Assembly (NCBI GenBank): GCA_964644695.1
Contig: CAZXWN010000003.1
Coordinates: forward strand, 230,259 to 294,258
Direction of reading: 5' to 3'
Length of the DNA: 64,000 nucleotides
Source: CAZXWN01 sp964644695 [NCBI: uncultured bacterium]
Lineage (GTDB): Bacteria > UBP4 > UBA4092
This document shows, piece by piece, positions 6,479-14,464 of the stretch. A program made the position numbers and the translations under genes. Numbering within the stretch: position 1 is the stretch's first letter; each line of letters begins with the position of its first letter. Under the pieces are notes generated by a model. The model was not told where the DNA came from. It saw nothing but the letters and a program-made list of their open reading frames with translations, and did no database searches.

Positions 6479-8242
6479 ATGAAAAAAATTATAGTATTAT
6501 TGACTACCTTTGTCTTGGCTTTCTCTTTAGCTAATGCAAAAAATCCCGTTGTCGTTGCTGCAGACTCTACGGGTGACTTTACTTCTATTCAGGCAGCCAT
6601 TAGTTCATGGTGCGCTGGTGGTGCTAATGCTTCTGCAACGGCTCCATTCGTTATTCAAATCAAAGGTGGCACTTACAAAGAAAAGCTTTCTTTGAATGAT
6701 GCACGAATTGGTTTAGGTGATATTGTCGGCGATATTAAAATTATGGCCTATGACACAACCAATATCCCCATCATTAAGATCCCTGTTAGTGATACAACCA
6801 TGTCCAATCCATCAACAGCTACACGGCAAGGTCTTATGATTCATCAAAACGTTGCAAACGTTGAGTTAAGAGACTTGGTATTTACTTATGCTCTGGAAAC
6901 TTCAACTGAGTATGGCGTTTACAATGGAATGTTGAATGGTAACCTCATTAAAATTGATGAAAACAGTGCCAATGTATCTATTAACACTGTAAAAATGATT
7001 AATTGTGTGGTTACTGCCGTGTCAGCCGCTGGAGAACCTTTGGTTAAATCCAAAACTGAGGCTCTCTCAGGAAACTTCTATTCTCTGAAGACTACCGGGT
7101 TAGCGGGTGGTGTCATGGTTTCTCACTATAATGACCTTGGTGAGTCTCTGTGCAGTGAGTTTATTAATTGTACTTTCTATGGTTCTGCCAGCTATGGTCT
7201 TCGGACCCGGTTAGAAGGTAGTGTTCCAGAAAGAGCCCTGATTAAGGATTGCTTATTCAAAGACTTTGGTTATTATCCCGCTGAATTTGATGGCAATAAC
7301 TCTCAGGGAACAGTCGTTATCACTGGTACTAAACCCGCAAAAGATGGCGATTTGTATAACAGCACAGTCATGCTGAATACAGGTATTGCTGCTGGTGGTG
7401 GTCACTTTGTTTATTCAGCAACCACTGGAGCCGTCCTCGACCTTTCCAATATGATTTGCCATACTAGAAATGTCAGTGCTCGTATGATTTCTATTGGCAA
7501 CACTTCTGCTAAGATCACGGATTCCATCTTCTTTGCTACCAATTATGGTATCGTCCACAATAACGCTGCAGGTCGGTATTTAGATATTCAGCGTTGCACC
7601 TTTGTTACAGATACCCAGGCAGCTTCTTTCTTCCTGCCTTCTGGCACGCAAAATGGTGGATTTGGTGAAACTTCAACTCATGGTGCAATCAGCTTTGTTG
7701 ATACTATCATTGCTGGTCGTGGCAATAAGTTCAATGGATTAACTGCTATTGACGGGAAAGTATCTTTAAGTAATGTACTATTACCGACTTTGGGTGATTA
7801 CAGTGTATATTCATTCACTACAACTGGCATAGCTTTAGTCCAGAATTATTACACTGATGACCCGGGTTTTGCTTCAGCCGATCCGACCAGTGTTGATTTC
7901 TTTGACGTCACCAATACTGTTTTGATAGGTAAATCCAGCACCGGTACCGTTCTCGCTGGTGGAGCAAACTTCAAGTCCGCGGTATATCTGATTGGCCCAA
8001 CCAATGTAACTTTAGGCGCAACAGATACTATTGTCGCCAACAATGGTGTGGCACCGTATACCTGGCAGAGCAGTAACACTACCGTGGGTACGATTACCGG
8101 AACCGGTGCTACTGTAACCTTCAATGCACTGGCTCTTGGTTCTACCGACGTGACCGTGACAGACGGTGCGGGTGGTACGAGTAAGATAACGGTTAATGTT
8201 ATCGCTACGTCTGCACCTTTAGCCTCTGAAATGATGGAATAA
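6479..8242 (+). CDS. Secreted parallel beta-helix protein 2 with C-terminal Ig-like domain
   Basis: The 587-residue product is a paralogue of the preceding protein. It has a signal peptide (MKKIIVLLTTFVLAFSLANA), an ADSTGDFTSIQAAI pectinesterase-like opening, then about 440 residues of beta-helix-like repeats (VELRDLVFTYA, SEFINCTFYGSASYG, ALIKDCLFKDFGYY), and an Ig-like C-terminal domain practically identical to that of its neighbour. ATG 6479 has GGAGG in front; an in-frame ATG at 6419 with a stronger SD is possible but would mask the signal peptide. The conserved promoter, leader, signal sequence and tail, with a divergent helix body, suggest variants exported by the same route with different binding surfaces. 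Function unproven. Confidence 0.8.
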   Translation: MKKIIVLLTTFVLAFSLANAKNPVVVAADSTGDFTSIQAAISSWCAGGANASATAPFVIQIKGGTYKEKLSLNDARIGLGDIVGDIKIMAYDTTNIPIIKIPVSDTTMSNPSTATRQGLMIHQNVANVELRDLVFTYALETSTEYGVYNGMLNGNLIKIDENSANVSINTVKMINCVVTAVSAAGEPLVKSKTEALSGNFYSLKTTGLAGGVMVSHYNDLGESLCSEFINCTFYGSASYGLRTRLEGSVPERALIKDCLFKDFGYYPAEFDGNNSQGTVVITGTKPAKDGDLYNSTVMLNTGIAAGGGHFVYSATTGAVLDLSNMICHTRNVSARMISIGNTSAKITDSIFFATNYGIVHNNAAGRYLDIQRCTFVTDTQAASFFLPSGTQNGGFGETSTHGAISFVDTIIAGRGNKFNGLTAIDGKVSLSNVLLPTLGDYSVYSFTTTGIALVQNYYTDDPGFASADPTSVDFFDVTNTVLIGKSSTGTVLAGGANFKSAVYLIGPTNVTLGATDTIVANNGVAPYTWQSSNTTVGTITGTGATVTFNALALGSTDVTVTDGAGGTSKITVNVIATSAPLASEMME

Positions 8243-8262
8243 CATCCGTTTTTCGGATTATT
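7981..8262 (+). repeat. 3' gene segment nearly identical to 5879-6160
   Basis: Second copy of the duplicated Ig-like module and its short 3' flank. Differences cluster in the first ~120 bases; the remainder is essentially identical, including synonymous sites. Confidence 0.85.
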
Positions 8263-8264
8263 CA

Positions 8265-8296
8265 AACCCGCTCAGGAAACTGAGCGGGTTTTTTCT
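8265..8296 (+). terminator. Terminator of beta-helix gene 2
   Basis: AACCCGCTCAG, GAAA loop, CTGAGCGGGTT, then a T run. It is homologous to the terminator at 6161, with a compensatory-looking change that restores a perfect stem. Confidence 0.93.
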
Positions 8297-8448
8297 TTTT
8301 GTGTAATAGACCTGCTACAAATCGTTTGCATAAATCAGTTGACAAAAGCATCTATTTCGGGAAATAAGTATATGTAGAGGGTTCGTTAATGCGGGGAGTG
8401 CAGGTGGTAATTCCCCGTTAATAAAAGGCTCGTATGGGAGGGGACCCT

Positions 8449-9819
8449 ATGCGAAGAATGATGTGGGTATCAGGGCTGTTATTGTTTATTTCGTTAACAG
8501 GATGGGTATCAGCAAATCCTGAGTTTCAAACTGTGGTGCGACATACAACACTTCGGTTCCCAGACATGAATGGAATGGCTCTGAATCCCCATACAGGCCA
8601 TTTGTTTCTTTCCAGTAGTACAAAAGGTGCTCTTGCGATTATCGACCCTATTCGAGGTATTCAAGTCACTGAGACGATTCCCTGGCCCGATAATGCGATT
8701 CTGAAGAGCACCTCAATGCCCAATTTCAGTATTACTGTGGATGAAGAATCCGGAGCGATATATGGTTGGGGCAACTCCAATGCGACAACGGTCAATGGAG
8801 CTTCTACCACAATCAACAAAGGTGTGATTTATAGATGGGAGAACGAAGGGGCGCCGCCCCAGATTGCGGCTCCATTGAGTAATGGTTTCTCCCGTACGAT
8901 GAAAGTGTATGGACAGGGTACGGTTAAATTTATTTATATGACCGGTTCCTACGACAAAGGTCCCATCCATATCATGCGGAGCACTGATGCCGGTAAGACT
9001 TTTATTCCCTTCGATATAATCCCCGGGCCGGCTGGCAAAAGTGGGGTCAGTATTGATTCACGCACTTTGAATACGGCCTCGGGTGCCACCATCGTCTGGG
9101 GCCATGAACATGCGCTGTCGGGGGGTAATCCTGTTGCCATCCGTTTAATCAAAACAAATCCCGGATTTACAAATCCAACCGATACGGCGAACCGAACTGA
9201 TTGGCAGGTAGATAATTCCAGTTTGTATTGGCAGACCAGCGGAGTAGATACTTCCATCCCGGGATTTAGTCCTGACATATCCGCCATTCGGATTGTGGAT
9301 TCTGTGTTTGATGCCCGATGGAATTGCCTGGTTTTGGCGGGTCGAAATCAATCCAGTTATCTTTATCTTGCCCATCCTGTGACAGGGAAAATCTATGGGG
9401 CTTATCCTTTGACCCGGTCCAATGGTCTCCGGACTCAAGTCGAAATCCAATATGTAACTGCCTCGACTCACAGGGCCTTTATCACCAATCGTGGACCTGA
9501 AGATTACAGCCCCTGGGTATATCTGGATGTGATTGATTACGGACCTCCGACATTTCCTGTCGCTCAACCTTCTGAAATCCTGCTGAAACCCGGCAGTTCC
9601 CCCATTTATATTCGTGTATCTGATGGAGTTCCTCCCTATAACTGGAGTTTATCGGGCATCGGTGACTTGAAGTATGACACTAACGATGTGGTTCTATTTA
9701 CCCCCGGGAATAAGGCCGGAACAGGTAAATTGATTTTGATGGACAGTGCCATGCAGAAATTGATTATCCCCATCACCATAACACCCAATATCGCACCGAT
9801 GCTGACGAATCGGAATTGA
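8449..9819 (+). CDS. Secreted beta-propeller-like protein with Ig-like tail
   Basis: The 456-residue product has a signal peptide (MRRMMWVSGLLLFISLTGWVSA). Residues about 30-360 contain repeated strands such as MNGMALNPHTGHLFLSSST and IRIVDSVFDARWNCLVLAGR, resembling a sensor or propeller fold but without a clear family signature. The last ~85 residues (PPTFPVAQPSEILLKPGSS, then GVPPYNWSLSG) parallel the Ig-like tail of the two beta-helix proteins (GVAPYTWQSS). ATG 8449 follows a strong GGGAGGGG; ATG 8434 is in frame but less well placed. A TTGACA lies at 8339 but the -10 is poor. Function unknown; likely part of the same surface set. Confidence 0.7.
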   Translation: MRRMMWVSGLLLFISLTGWVSANPEFQTVVRHTTLRFPDMNGMALNPHTGHLFLSSSTKGALAIIDPIRGIQVTETIPWPDNAILKSTSMPNFSITVDEESGAIYGWGNSNATTVNGASTTINKGVIYRWENEGAPPQIAAPLSNGFSRTMKVYGQGTVKFIYMTGSYDKGPIHIMRSTDAGKTFIPFDIIPGPAGKSGVSIDSRTLNTASGATIVWGHEHALSGGNPVAIRLIKTNPGFTNPTDTANRTDWQVDNSSLYWQTSGVDTSIPGFSPDISAIRIVDSVFDARWNCLVLAGRNQSSYLYLAHPVTGKIYGAYPLTRSNGLRTQVEIQYVTASTHRAFITNRGPEDYSPWVYLDVIDYGPPTFPVAQPSEILLKPGSSPIYIRVSDGVPPYNWSLSGIGDLKYDTNDVVLFTPGNKAGTGKLILMDSAMQKLIIPITITPNIAPMLTNRN

Positions 9820-9845
9820 CACTCTCATATCCCTCACTTGGACCG

Positions 9846-9877
9846 CCGCCTGGATGTCATTTGTCCAGGCGGTTTTT
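9846..9877 (+). terminator. Terminator of the propeller-like gene
   Basis: CCGCCTGGA pairs with TCCAGGCGG around a 9-nt loop, followed by five T. Confidence 0.9.
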
Positions 9878-9938
9878 ATGAAACACTTTAAGATTAAATT
9901 GCCATAAATACCGGAATTAAGGTAACATTTTAATTCTT

Positions 9939-10739
9939 ATGCCGGACGATAAATTACAGTCACCTCTTGATGAAGCCCGAAGTGTTCAGGGCGAATACTG
10001 GGACAGTGTGATCGATCCCCAGAATTTAGAGGATGAAGAAGAAGTTGCCTTCAATCTGTTAGCTGAAATGGAATTTTACCGGACCCCATCACAGGAGTTT
10101 GCATGGTCGATGATGGACAATCCTGTCGGTAAGAAAATTCTGGAAATCGGCTGCGGATTGGGTGTGAATGCCATTATTATGGGATTATCGGGTGCAGAAG
10201 TCGTCGGTATTGATGTGGCTCCCCGCCGCCTTGAAACTGTTTCGGAGATTGTAGAAGTCAATGAGATTGAACATATCTCACTTCTTTGTGCCTCGGGTGA
10301 AGATCTTCCTTTTGCGGATGAATCCTTTGATATTGTCTATGCCAATGCGGTGACGATCCACATGAACAAAGAAAAAGCCATTCAGGAATTTTATCGGGTG
10401 TTGAAACCGGGTGGAAAAGTCATTCTTTGTGAACCTATGAAATATCATCCACTGGTCAATCTCTATCGTTTTACATTAGCCCCTCGTGAATGGCGGGATA
10501 TTACCGAATATTATAATTTCAAACAATTAAAACAATTAGGTAGTCATTTTAAAATCTGGGGTCATAAGGAATATTATCTTTTATCGTTCCTTGCTTTTTA
10601 TTGGGAATTTGCGGACCGGAATTTGCCCTGGTTCCTCAAAACCCTGGACTGGTTGATTCCTATTGATGAATGGATCATGGACAACATCCCATGGTCAAGG
10701 AAACTTGCCTGGTTCACTGTTTTCTGGGCTGAAAAATAA
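9939..10739 (+). CDS. Class I SAM-dependent methyltransferase
   Basis: The 266-residue product has a Methyltransf_11-type core. Motif I is ILEIGCGLGVNAI, the acidic residue ending strand 2 lies in VVGIDVAP, and motif IV lies in DESFDIVYANAVTIHM. The following segment FYRVLKPGGKVILCEP is typical of small-molecule and quinone-type methyltransferases. The substrate cannot be inferred. The C-terminal ~90 residues are rich in aromatic residues (YWEFADRNLPWFLKTLDWL) and could bind a lipid or membrane. ATG 9939 lacks a good ribosome site. It is flanked by terminators and convergent with pyrE, so it is probably monocistronic. Confidence 0.85.
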   Translation: MPDDKLQSPLDEARSVQGEYWDSVIDPQNLEDEEEVAFNLLAEMEFYRTPSQEFAWSMMDNPVGKKILEIGCGLGVNAIIMGLSGAEVVGIDVAPRRLETVSEIVEVNEIEHISLLCASGEDLPFADESFDIVYANAVTIHMNKEKAIQEFYRVLKPGGKVILCEPMKYHPLVNLYRFTLAPREWRDITEYYNFKQLKQLGSHFKIWGHKEYYLLSFLAFYWEFADRNLPWFLKTLDWLIPIDEWIMDNIPWSRKLAWFTVFWAEK

Positions 10740-10740
10740 A

Positions 10741-10776
10741 AAGAACCCCGGTTGGATTCAACCGGGGTTCTTTTTT
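10741..10776. terminator. Bidirectional terminator between methyltransferase and pyrE
   Basis: AAGAACCCCGGTTG pairs with its near-complement (ACCGGGGTTCTT), flanked by A and T runs. It can serve both convergent genes. Confidence 0.9.
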
Positions 10777-10792
10777 GTCGTCTGTAAGTTAT

Positions 10793-11365
10793 TTATTTCT
10801 TGCTGCCAGGTTTTACCAACGGCAGTCCTTCTTTACACAACGGGCAATCCTCTTTATCGTAAGCAGGAACGGTTATTTCCATCAATGAGAACAAAGGAAC
10901 TTGAGGATTAAATCTGCCGGAGGACCGATTGACTACAACGGCACATCCTACATTGATTCCACCCAGAGCCGTCACTTCATCCATAACCTCCAGAGGTGAA
11001 CCCCCGGTGGTGATAACACTGTCCACTGTAAACACTTTCTCTCCGGGCTTGATTTCAAACCCGCGGCGGAAAACCATTTTCCCTTCCACCCGTTCAGTGT
11101 AAACAAATCGAACTCCAAACGCCTTGGCAACTTCATGCCCTATAATCAATCCACCCACCGCCGGAGCTGCGACGACATCCGGTTTACAGTCTTTGGCGCG
11201 TTCAGCCAGTTCCTTTCCGAATTTCTCCGCTAAATCGGGGTATTGCAGTAATAAGGCGGTCTGTAAATATCGGGGACTGTGGAGGCCGGACGATAATAAA
11301 AAATGTCCGCTCAAAAAGGCTTCTTTTTCTTCAAATAATCGAATCACTTCATCTTGAGTCAACAT
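10793..11365 (-). CDS. pyrE: Orotate phosphoribosyltransferase
   Basis: The 190-residue enzyme converts orotate and PRPP to OMP in pyrimidine synthesis. The fold is recognisable from FLLSSGLHSPRYLQTALLL, VVAAPAVGGLIIGHEVA and the PRPP loop VDSVITTGGS (about 114-123). The C-terminal CPLCKEGLPLVKPGS is characteristic of the Thermus-type PyrE subfamily. The second acidic residue normally found in the PRPP loop (ED or DD) is Ser116 here, which is unusual. ATG has AAAGGA eight bases upstream. It is the last gene of pyrD-pyrF-pyrE, with 50-bp gaps, and overlaps no other gene. Confidence 0.95.
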   Translation of the reverse strand: MLTQDEVIRLFEEKEAFLSGHFLLSSGLHSPRYLQTALLLQYPDLAEKFGKELAERAKDCKPDVVAAPAVGGLIIGHEVAKAFGVRFVYTERVEGKMVFRRGFEIKPGEKVFTVDSVITTGGSPLEVMDEVTALGGINVGCAVVVNRSSGRFNPQVPLFSLMEITVPAYDKEDCPLCKEGLPLVKPGSKK

Positions 11366-11415
11366 CAGGTTTATTCCTTTCAGGGCATCTATTTCAGATA
11401 AATGGAGTTCTCTAT

Positions 11416-12129
11416 TTATTGGTTTCTAATTTCAGCATTGATGGCATCTGCTGCCTCACCGGGATTTTGTGCCCGTGTGATGGGGCGGCCAATCACCAGA
11501 TAATCCGCACCCAGTGACACAGCCTGAGCCGGTGTCATGACTCGCTTCTGGTCTCCCACATCTGCACTGGCGGGTCGGATTCCGGGAACCACGAGTTTAA
11601 ACTCTTTTCCTAATTCTTTTTTTAGTAATTCAATTTCATGTCCGGAGCAGACGACTCCGTCTAACTTGGCTTTCCGTGCCAGTGAAGCCCATCGCAATAC
11701 TGTGTCACTGACCTGACCTTTGACTCCTATTTCATCGTTCAGAACAAAGGGAGAAATACTGGTCAATACGGTCACACCGATGACTAATGGTGGCCGGGTT
11801 CCCATTTCCGCCGCGGTTTGGTCGGCTGCATCCCGGGCCGCCTGCATCATTTCCAGACCACCGGAACAATGGACATTCACCATCCAGACTCCCATCCGGG
11901 TGGCAGCATTTACTGCCCCTTTGACGGTGTTGGGAATATCATGGAATTTGGCATCATAAAAGACCCTGCCGCCCTGGGCCTGTAATTCATCAATGATGGA
12001 GACTCCCAGGGTATTAAATAATTCAAGGCCTACCTTCCATGCCGCAATCTTACCCGTCAACTGGGTGGCCAGAGCGTGTGCTGATTCACGGTTAGAGACA
12101 TCCAGTGCCACAATGATTTTAGATTCCAT
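11416..12129 (-). CDS. pyrF: Orotidine 5'-phosphate decarboxylase
   Basis: The 237-residue TIM-barrel enzyme decarboxylates OMP to UMP. Catalytic residues are visible: Asp10 (IIVALDV), Lys32 (AAWKVGLELF), and Asp59, Lys61 and Asp64 in the signature DAKFHDIPNTV. The phosphate-binding end is LGADYLVIGRPIT. Length is normal for the bacterial group 1 family. The start ATG follows AGGAG with five-base spacing. It is placed between pyrD and pyrE on the same strand, with 50-base gaps on each side. Confidence 0.97.
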   Translation of the reverse strand: MESKIIVALDVSNRESAHALATQLTGKIAAWKVGLELFNTLGVSIIDELQAQGGRVFYDAKFHDIPNTVKGAVNAATRMGVWMVNVHCSGGLEMMQAARDAADQTAAEMGTRPPLVIGVTVLTSISPFVLNDEIGVKGQVSDTVLRWASLARKAKLDGVVCSGHEIELLKKELGKEFKLVVPGIRPASADVGDQKRVMTPAQAVSLGADYLVIGRPITRAQNPGEAADAINAEIRNQ

Positions 12130-12179
12130 CTCGACTCCTGAAAGATATGGTTAATGACTTATCCGGGGTACCGCAATAT

Positions 12180-13130
12180 TTATCCGATTTTGAATTGTCC
12201 CACCAACTGAGACAACTTTTCTATGTTGTGTTTACTGCAATAGGATTCCAAACCCTTGACGACCTTGATAGATGTTTTCGGCTCAATCAGATTTCCGGTT
12301 CCAACCGATACCGCCGACGCTCCGGCCAGTAAAAACTCAACAGCATCACTGTATTTGAGGATACCCCCCATTCCAATGACCGGGACTTTCACGGACTTGG
12401 CTGTCTGATAAACCTGATATAACGCCAGTGATTTAATGGCAGGGCCGGAAACTCCACCCTTCCATGTTCCTAATCGGGACTGGCGGGTCTCAATATCAAT
12501 ACTGAGGCCATTAAAGGTATTAACGGCGACAATGGCATCTGCGCCCGCATTTTCAACCGCCTTGGCTATCATGCCGATGTCGGTCACATTCGGGGTCAAT
12601 TTAGCAAAAACAGGGTAATCACTCACGGCTTTAACAGCACTGACGACACTGGCTGCCGCCATCGGATCGATTCCGAAGCTGACGCCTCCTGCCTTCACAT
12701 TGGGACAGGACAAATTTAGTTCCAGAGCAGATATCCCCGTCAGTCCTTTCAACCGGGAGGCTAACTCGGCAAACTGTTCCGGTGTTTCCCCCATGATACT
12801 GACAATCAGCGGTATTTTAAGGAATGACTGGAGTTCGGGAAGTTTGTGGGAAACAAATTCCTCAATACCGATATTTTGAAGTCCGACAGAATTCATCATG
12901 CCCGATGTGACAGGAATAACTCGTGGGGCTGGATTTCCGGGGCGGGGTTTTAATGTCAGGGTCTTGGTGACCACTCCCCCTAATCGGTTTACTTCCATGA
13001 CTTCGGCAAACTCATTTCCATATCCAAAGGTACCTGCTGATACAAGGACCGGGTTTGAAAAGGGTATCCCGGCAATATGGAAACTTAAATCGGGTGTCAT
13101 CACGATATCTATTTTATCATCACTGTTCAT
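12180..13130 (-). CDS. pyrD: Dihydroorotate dehydrogenase, class 1B-like
   Basis: The 316-residue FMN TIM-barrel enzyme oxidises dihydroorotate to orotate. The signature ALELNLSCPNVKAGG carries the catalytic Cys142, which distinguishes class 1 from the Ser-containing class 2. NTFNGLSIDIETRQ, VIGMGGI and SAVSVGTGNL are the usual FMN-binding segments. Class 1B enzymes normally work with an iron-sulphur subunit, PyrK; no pyrK gene is adjacent, so the electron acceptor is not evident. It is first in the operon pyrD-pyrF-pyrE. ATG 13130 has GGATG just upstream. Confidence 0.95.
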   Translation of the reverse strand: MNSDDKIDIVMTPDLSFHIAGIPFSNPVLVSAGTFGYGNEFAEVMEVNRLGGVVTKTLTLKPRPGNPAPRVIPVTSGMMNSVGLQNIGIEEFVSHKLPELQSFLKIPLIVSIMGETPEQFAELASRLKGLTGISALELNLSCPNVKAGGVSFGIDPMAAASVVSAVKAVSDYPVFAKLTPNVTDIGMIAKAVENAGADAIVAVNTFNGLSIDIETRQSRLGTWKGGVSGPAIKSLALYQVYQTAKSVKVPVIGMGGILKYSDAVEFLLAGASAVSVGTGNLIEPKTSIKVVKGLESYCSKHNIEKLSQLVGQFKIG

Positions 13131-13218
13131 TGTGTCATCCAGAAAGGTTTTCCCATGATATACTGTTACTTATCTGAGCAAGGATAATTTTCCTCTTCAC
13201 AAATGAAAAGGAGTCATT

Positions 13219-13431
13219 ATGAAAAAGATGTACAGATGGGTCTTGGTAACAACAGTGGTCGTCATGTCTCTGGCCTTGTCGGGTTGTTCGACAGTCAAAG
13301 GAATGGGTGATGATTTGGATACACTCGGTCGAGGTATCCGTGGTAATCGTCCTTCTTCCAAGGCTGAAAAATCTACCCAGACAGTAAGCCAGAATGCTAC
13401 TGTAACACCGGTCTCTGATACCTCCAAATAA
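13219..13431 (+). CDS. Small entericidin-like lipoprotein
   Basis: The 70-residue product has a type II signal peptide with lipobox LSGC (about residues 20-23). The mature start CSTVKGMGDDLDTLGRGI strongly resembles entericidin-family lipoproteins (CNTV.G.G.D....G..I). It also has a Ser/Thr-rich, low-complexity tail that entericidins lack. GGAG (within AAAAGGAGTC) precedes the ATG. It would be anchored in a membrane; the family role is unclear, and the entericidin toxin/antidote function should not be assumed. Confidence 0.75.
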   Translation: MKKMYRWVLVTTVVVMSLALSGCSTVKGMGDDLDTLGRGIRGNRPSSKAEKSTQTVSQNATVTPVSDTSK

Positions 13432-13463
13432 CGGCCGGAATTACAACGCATCCCATTAAACTT

Positions 13464-13501
13464 AAAAGCCGAATCGATGATATTTTATCGATTCGGCTTT
13501 T
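13464..13501. terminator. Bidirectional terminator between two lipoprotein genes
   Basis: AAAAGCCGAATCGAT pairs with ATCGATTCGGCTTTT, with A and T runs on each flank. It lies between convergent genes. Confidence 0.92.
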
Positions 13502-13521
13502 CATTTTTTGAAATCGTCTGA

Positions 13522-13743
13522 TTACTTCGTGGGCTTGGCAGGTTCCTGGACAGGAGCTTCTTTTTTCGTTGTCTCCGGGGCTTTCTGAGTGGAAGCGTCC
13601 TGATTCTTCAAGACCCGGCCTTTGTGGTAATAATACCCACCGGCAGCGCCCATTCCTAATATTACCGGAGCACATCCGGTCAAACTCAGGAGCAGCCAGG
13701 CTCCAATTACTAAAGTCACGATTCTTAATGTCATTTTCTTCAA
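13522..13743 (-). CDS. Small lipoprotein of unknown function
   Basis: The 73-residue product has a type II signal peptide and lipobox LTGC (LLLSLTGCAPV). A glycine-rich segment with GMGAAGGYYYHKGRV follows, then a Lys/Pro/Glu-rich tail. The mature start resembles DUF3568-like small lipoproteins, but the match is too short to be firm. TTG 13743 is chosen because AGGAGGAG lies about ten bases upstream; ATG 13734 is an alternative. A longer in-frame extension to 13833 exists but has no ribosome site and would bury the signal sequence. Confidence 0.65.
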   Translation of the reverse strand: MKKMTLRIVTLVIGAWLLLSLTGCAPVILGMGAAGGYYYHKGRVLKNQDASTQKAPETTKKEAPVQEPAKPTK

Positions 13744-13998
13744 GGTACCGTCTCCTCCTAAAGGGTCTGGTTTTCCTTTAGTATACCATTTCAACCCCCT
13801 TTCAGGTAGACAACACCCCTCTTTTCCTTTCATTTCCCCCTGAAATTCGACTTTTAACCCCCTTTTTTACCTGATGAACAAATTTTGGTCAAAAAGTGTT
13901 AATTAAGTAAAAAAATGTAAATCCTTTTCCGTTGACGGTTCTTACCCACTAAAGGAAACTAGATAATAGCAATGGGGCTTTATTAAGATGTAAAGAGG

Positions 13999-14142
13999 AA
14001 TTCCCGGATTAGTAAGATCCCCGAAATTGGTCACCGGGGGGTGACCCGGGCTAAACCGCCACTCAAAGTAGAGTGGCGGAGTTCATCAGAAATCGCGTTT
14101 TGATATGGGCAGGACGGAAATGTAACCGCCCTGTTTTTTCTT
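13999..14142 (+). ncRNA. Candidate structured RNA with terminator
   Basis: This lies within a ~720-base stretch that has no convincing gene. There are two perfect hairpins: GGTCACC-GGGG-GGTGACC (14029-14046) and CCGCCACTC-AAAGTA-GAGTGGCGG (14056-14079). A possible enclosing CCCGG/CCGGG pairing surrounds the first. An imperfect CAGGACGG/CCGCCCTG hairpin with six T (about 14118-14143) looks like a terminator. An upstream TTGACG (13932) has no well-spaced -10. I could not match it to a known riboswitch, 6S, SRP or RNase P pattern. If real, it could be a small RNA on the plus strand. Confidence 0.4.
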
Positions 14143-14239
14143 TTTAATCACTATCTCCCCAAAATCTTTCCAGAAATATCTCTCCTTAACTTCATCTCCC
14201 TTTTTTAGTCGTGTCATATTGGCATTAATAACGAACCGG

Positions 14240-14290
14240 AAACGAATCGGGTACGGACTTACTCGGACCAGCTCCGTGGATGATTCGTTT
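14240..14290. repeat. Intergenic palindromic element, copy B
   Basis: Arms of 18 nt (14240-14257 and 14273-14290) share AAACGAATC at the outer ends and CGGA/TCCG at the loop. They enclose the 15-nt loop CTTACTCGGACCAGC, in the same orientation as copy A. A second AACGAA lies just outside the left arm, as in copy E. Confidence 0.85.
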
Positions 14291-14464
14291 AATAAAAGGA
14301 TTGTCTGGAGGGTTGCTCTTTATCTGAATCGTGACGAAATATCCTCTGAAATAAGATATAATTGAGGATGATTAGGTTTGGAAGTCTCCCCAAATAACGG
14401 CTGATGCCATAATACCGGGTGCCTTCAAGGAACCAGAGTCCAATTAAGGAAGGAAACCATTATT

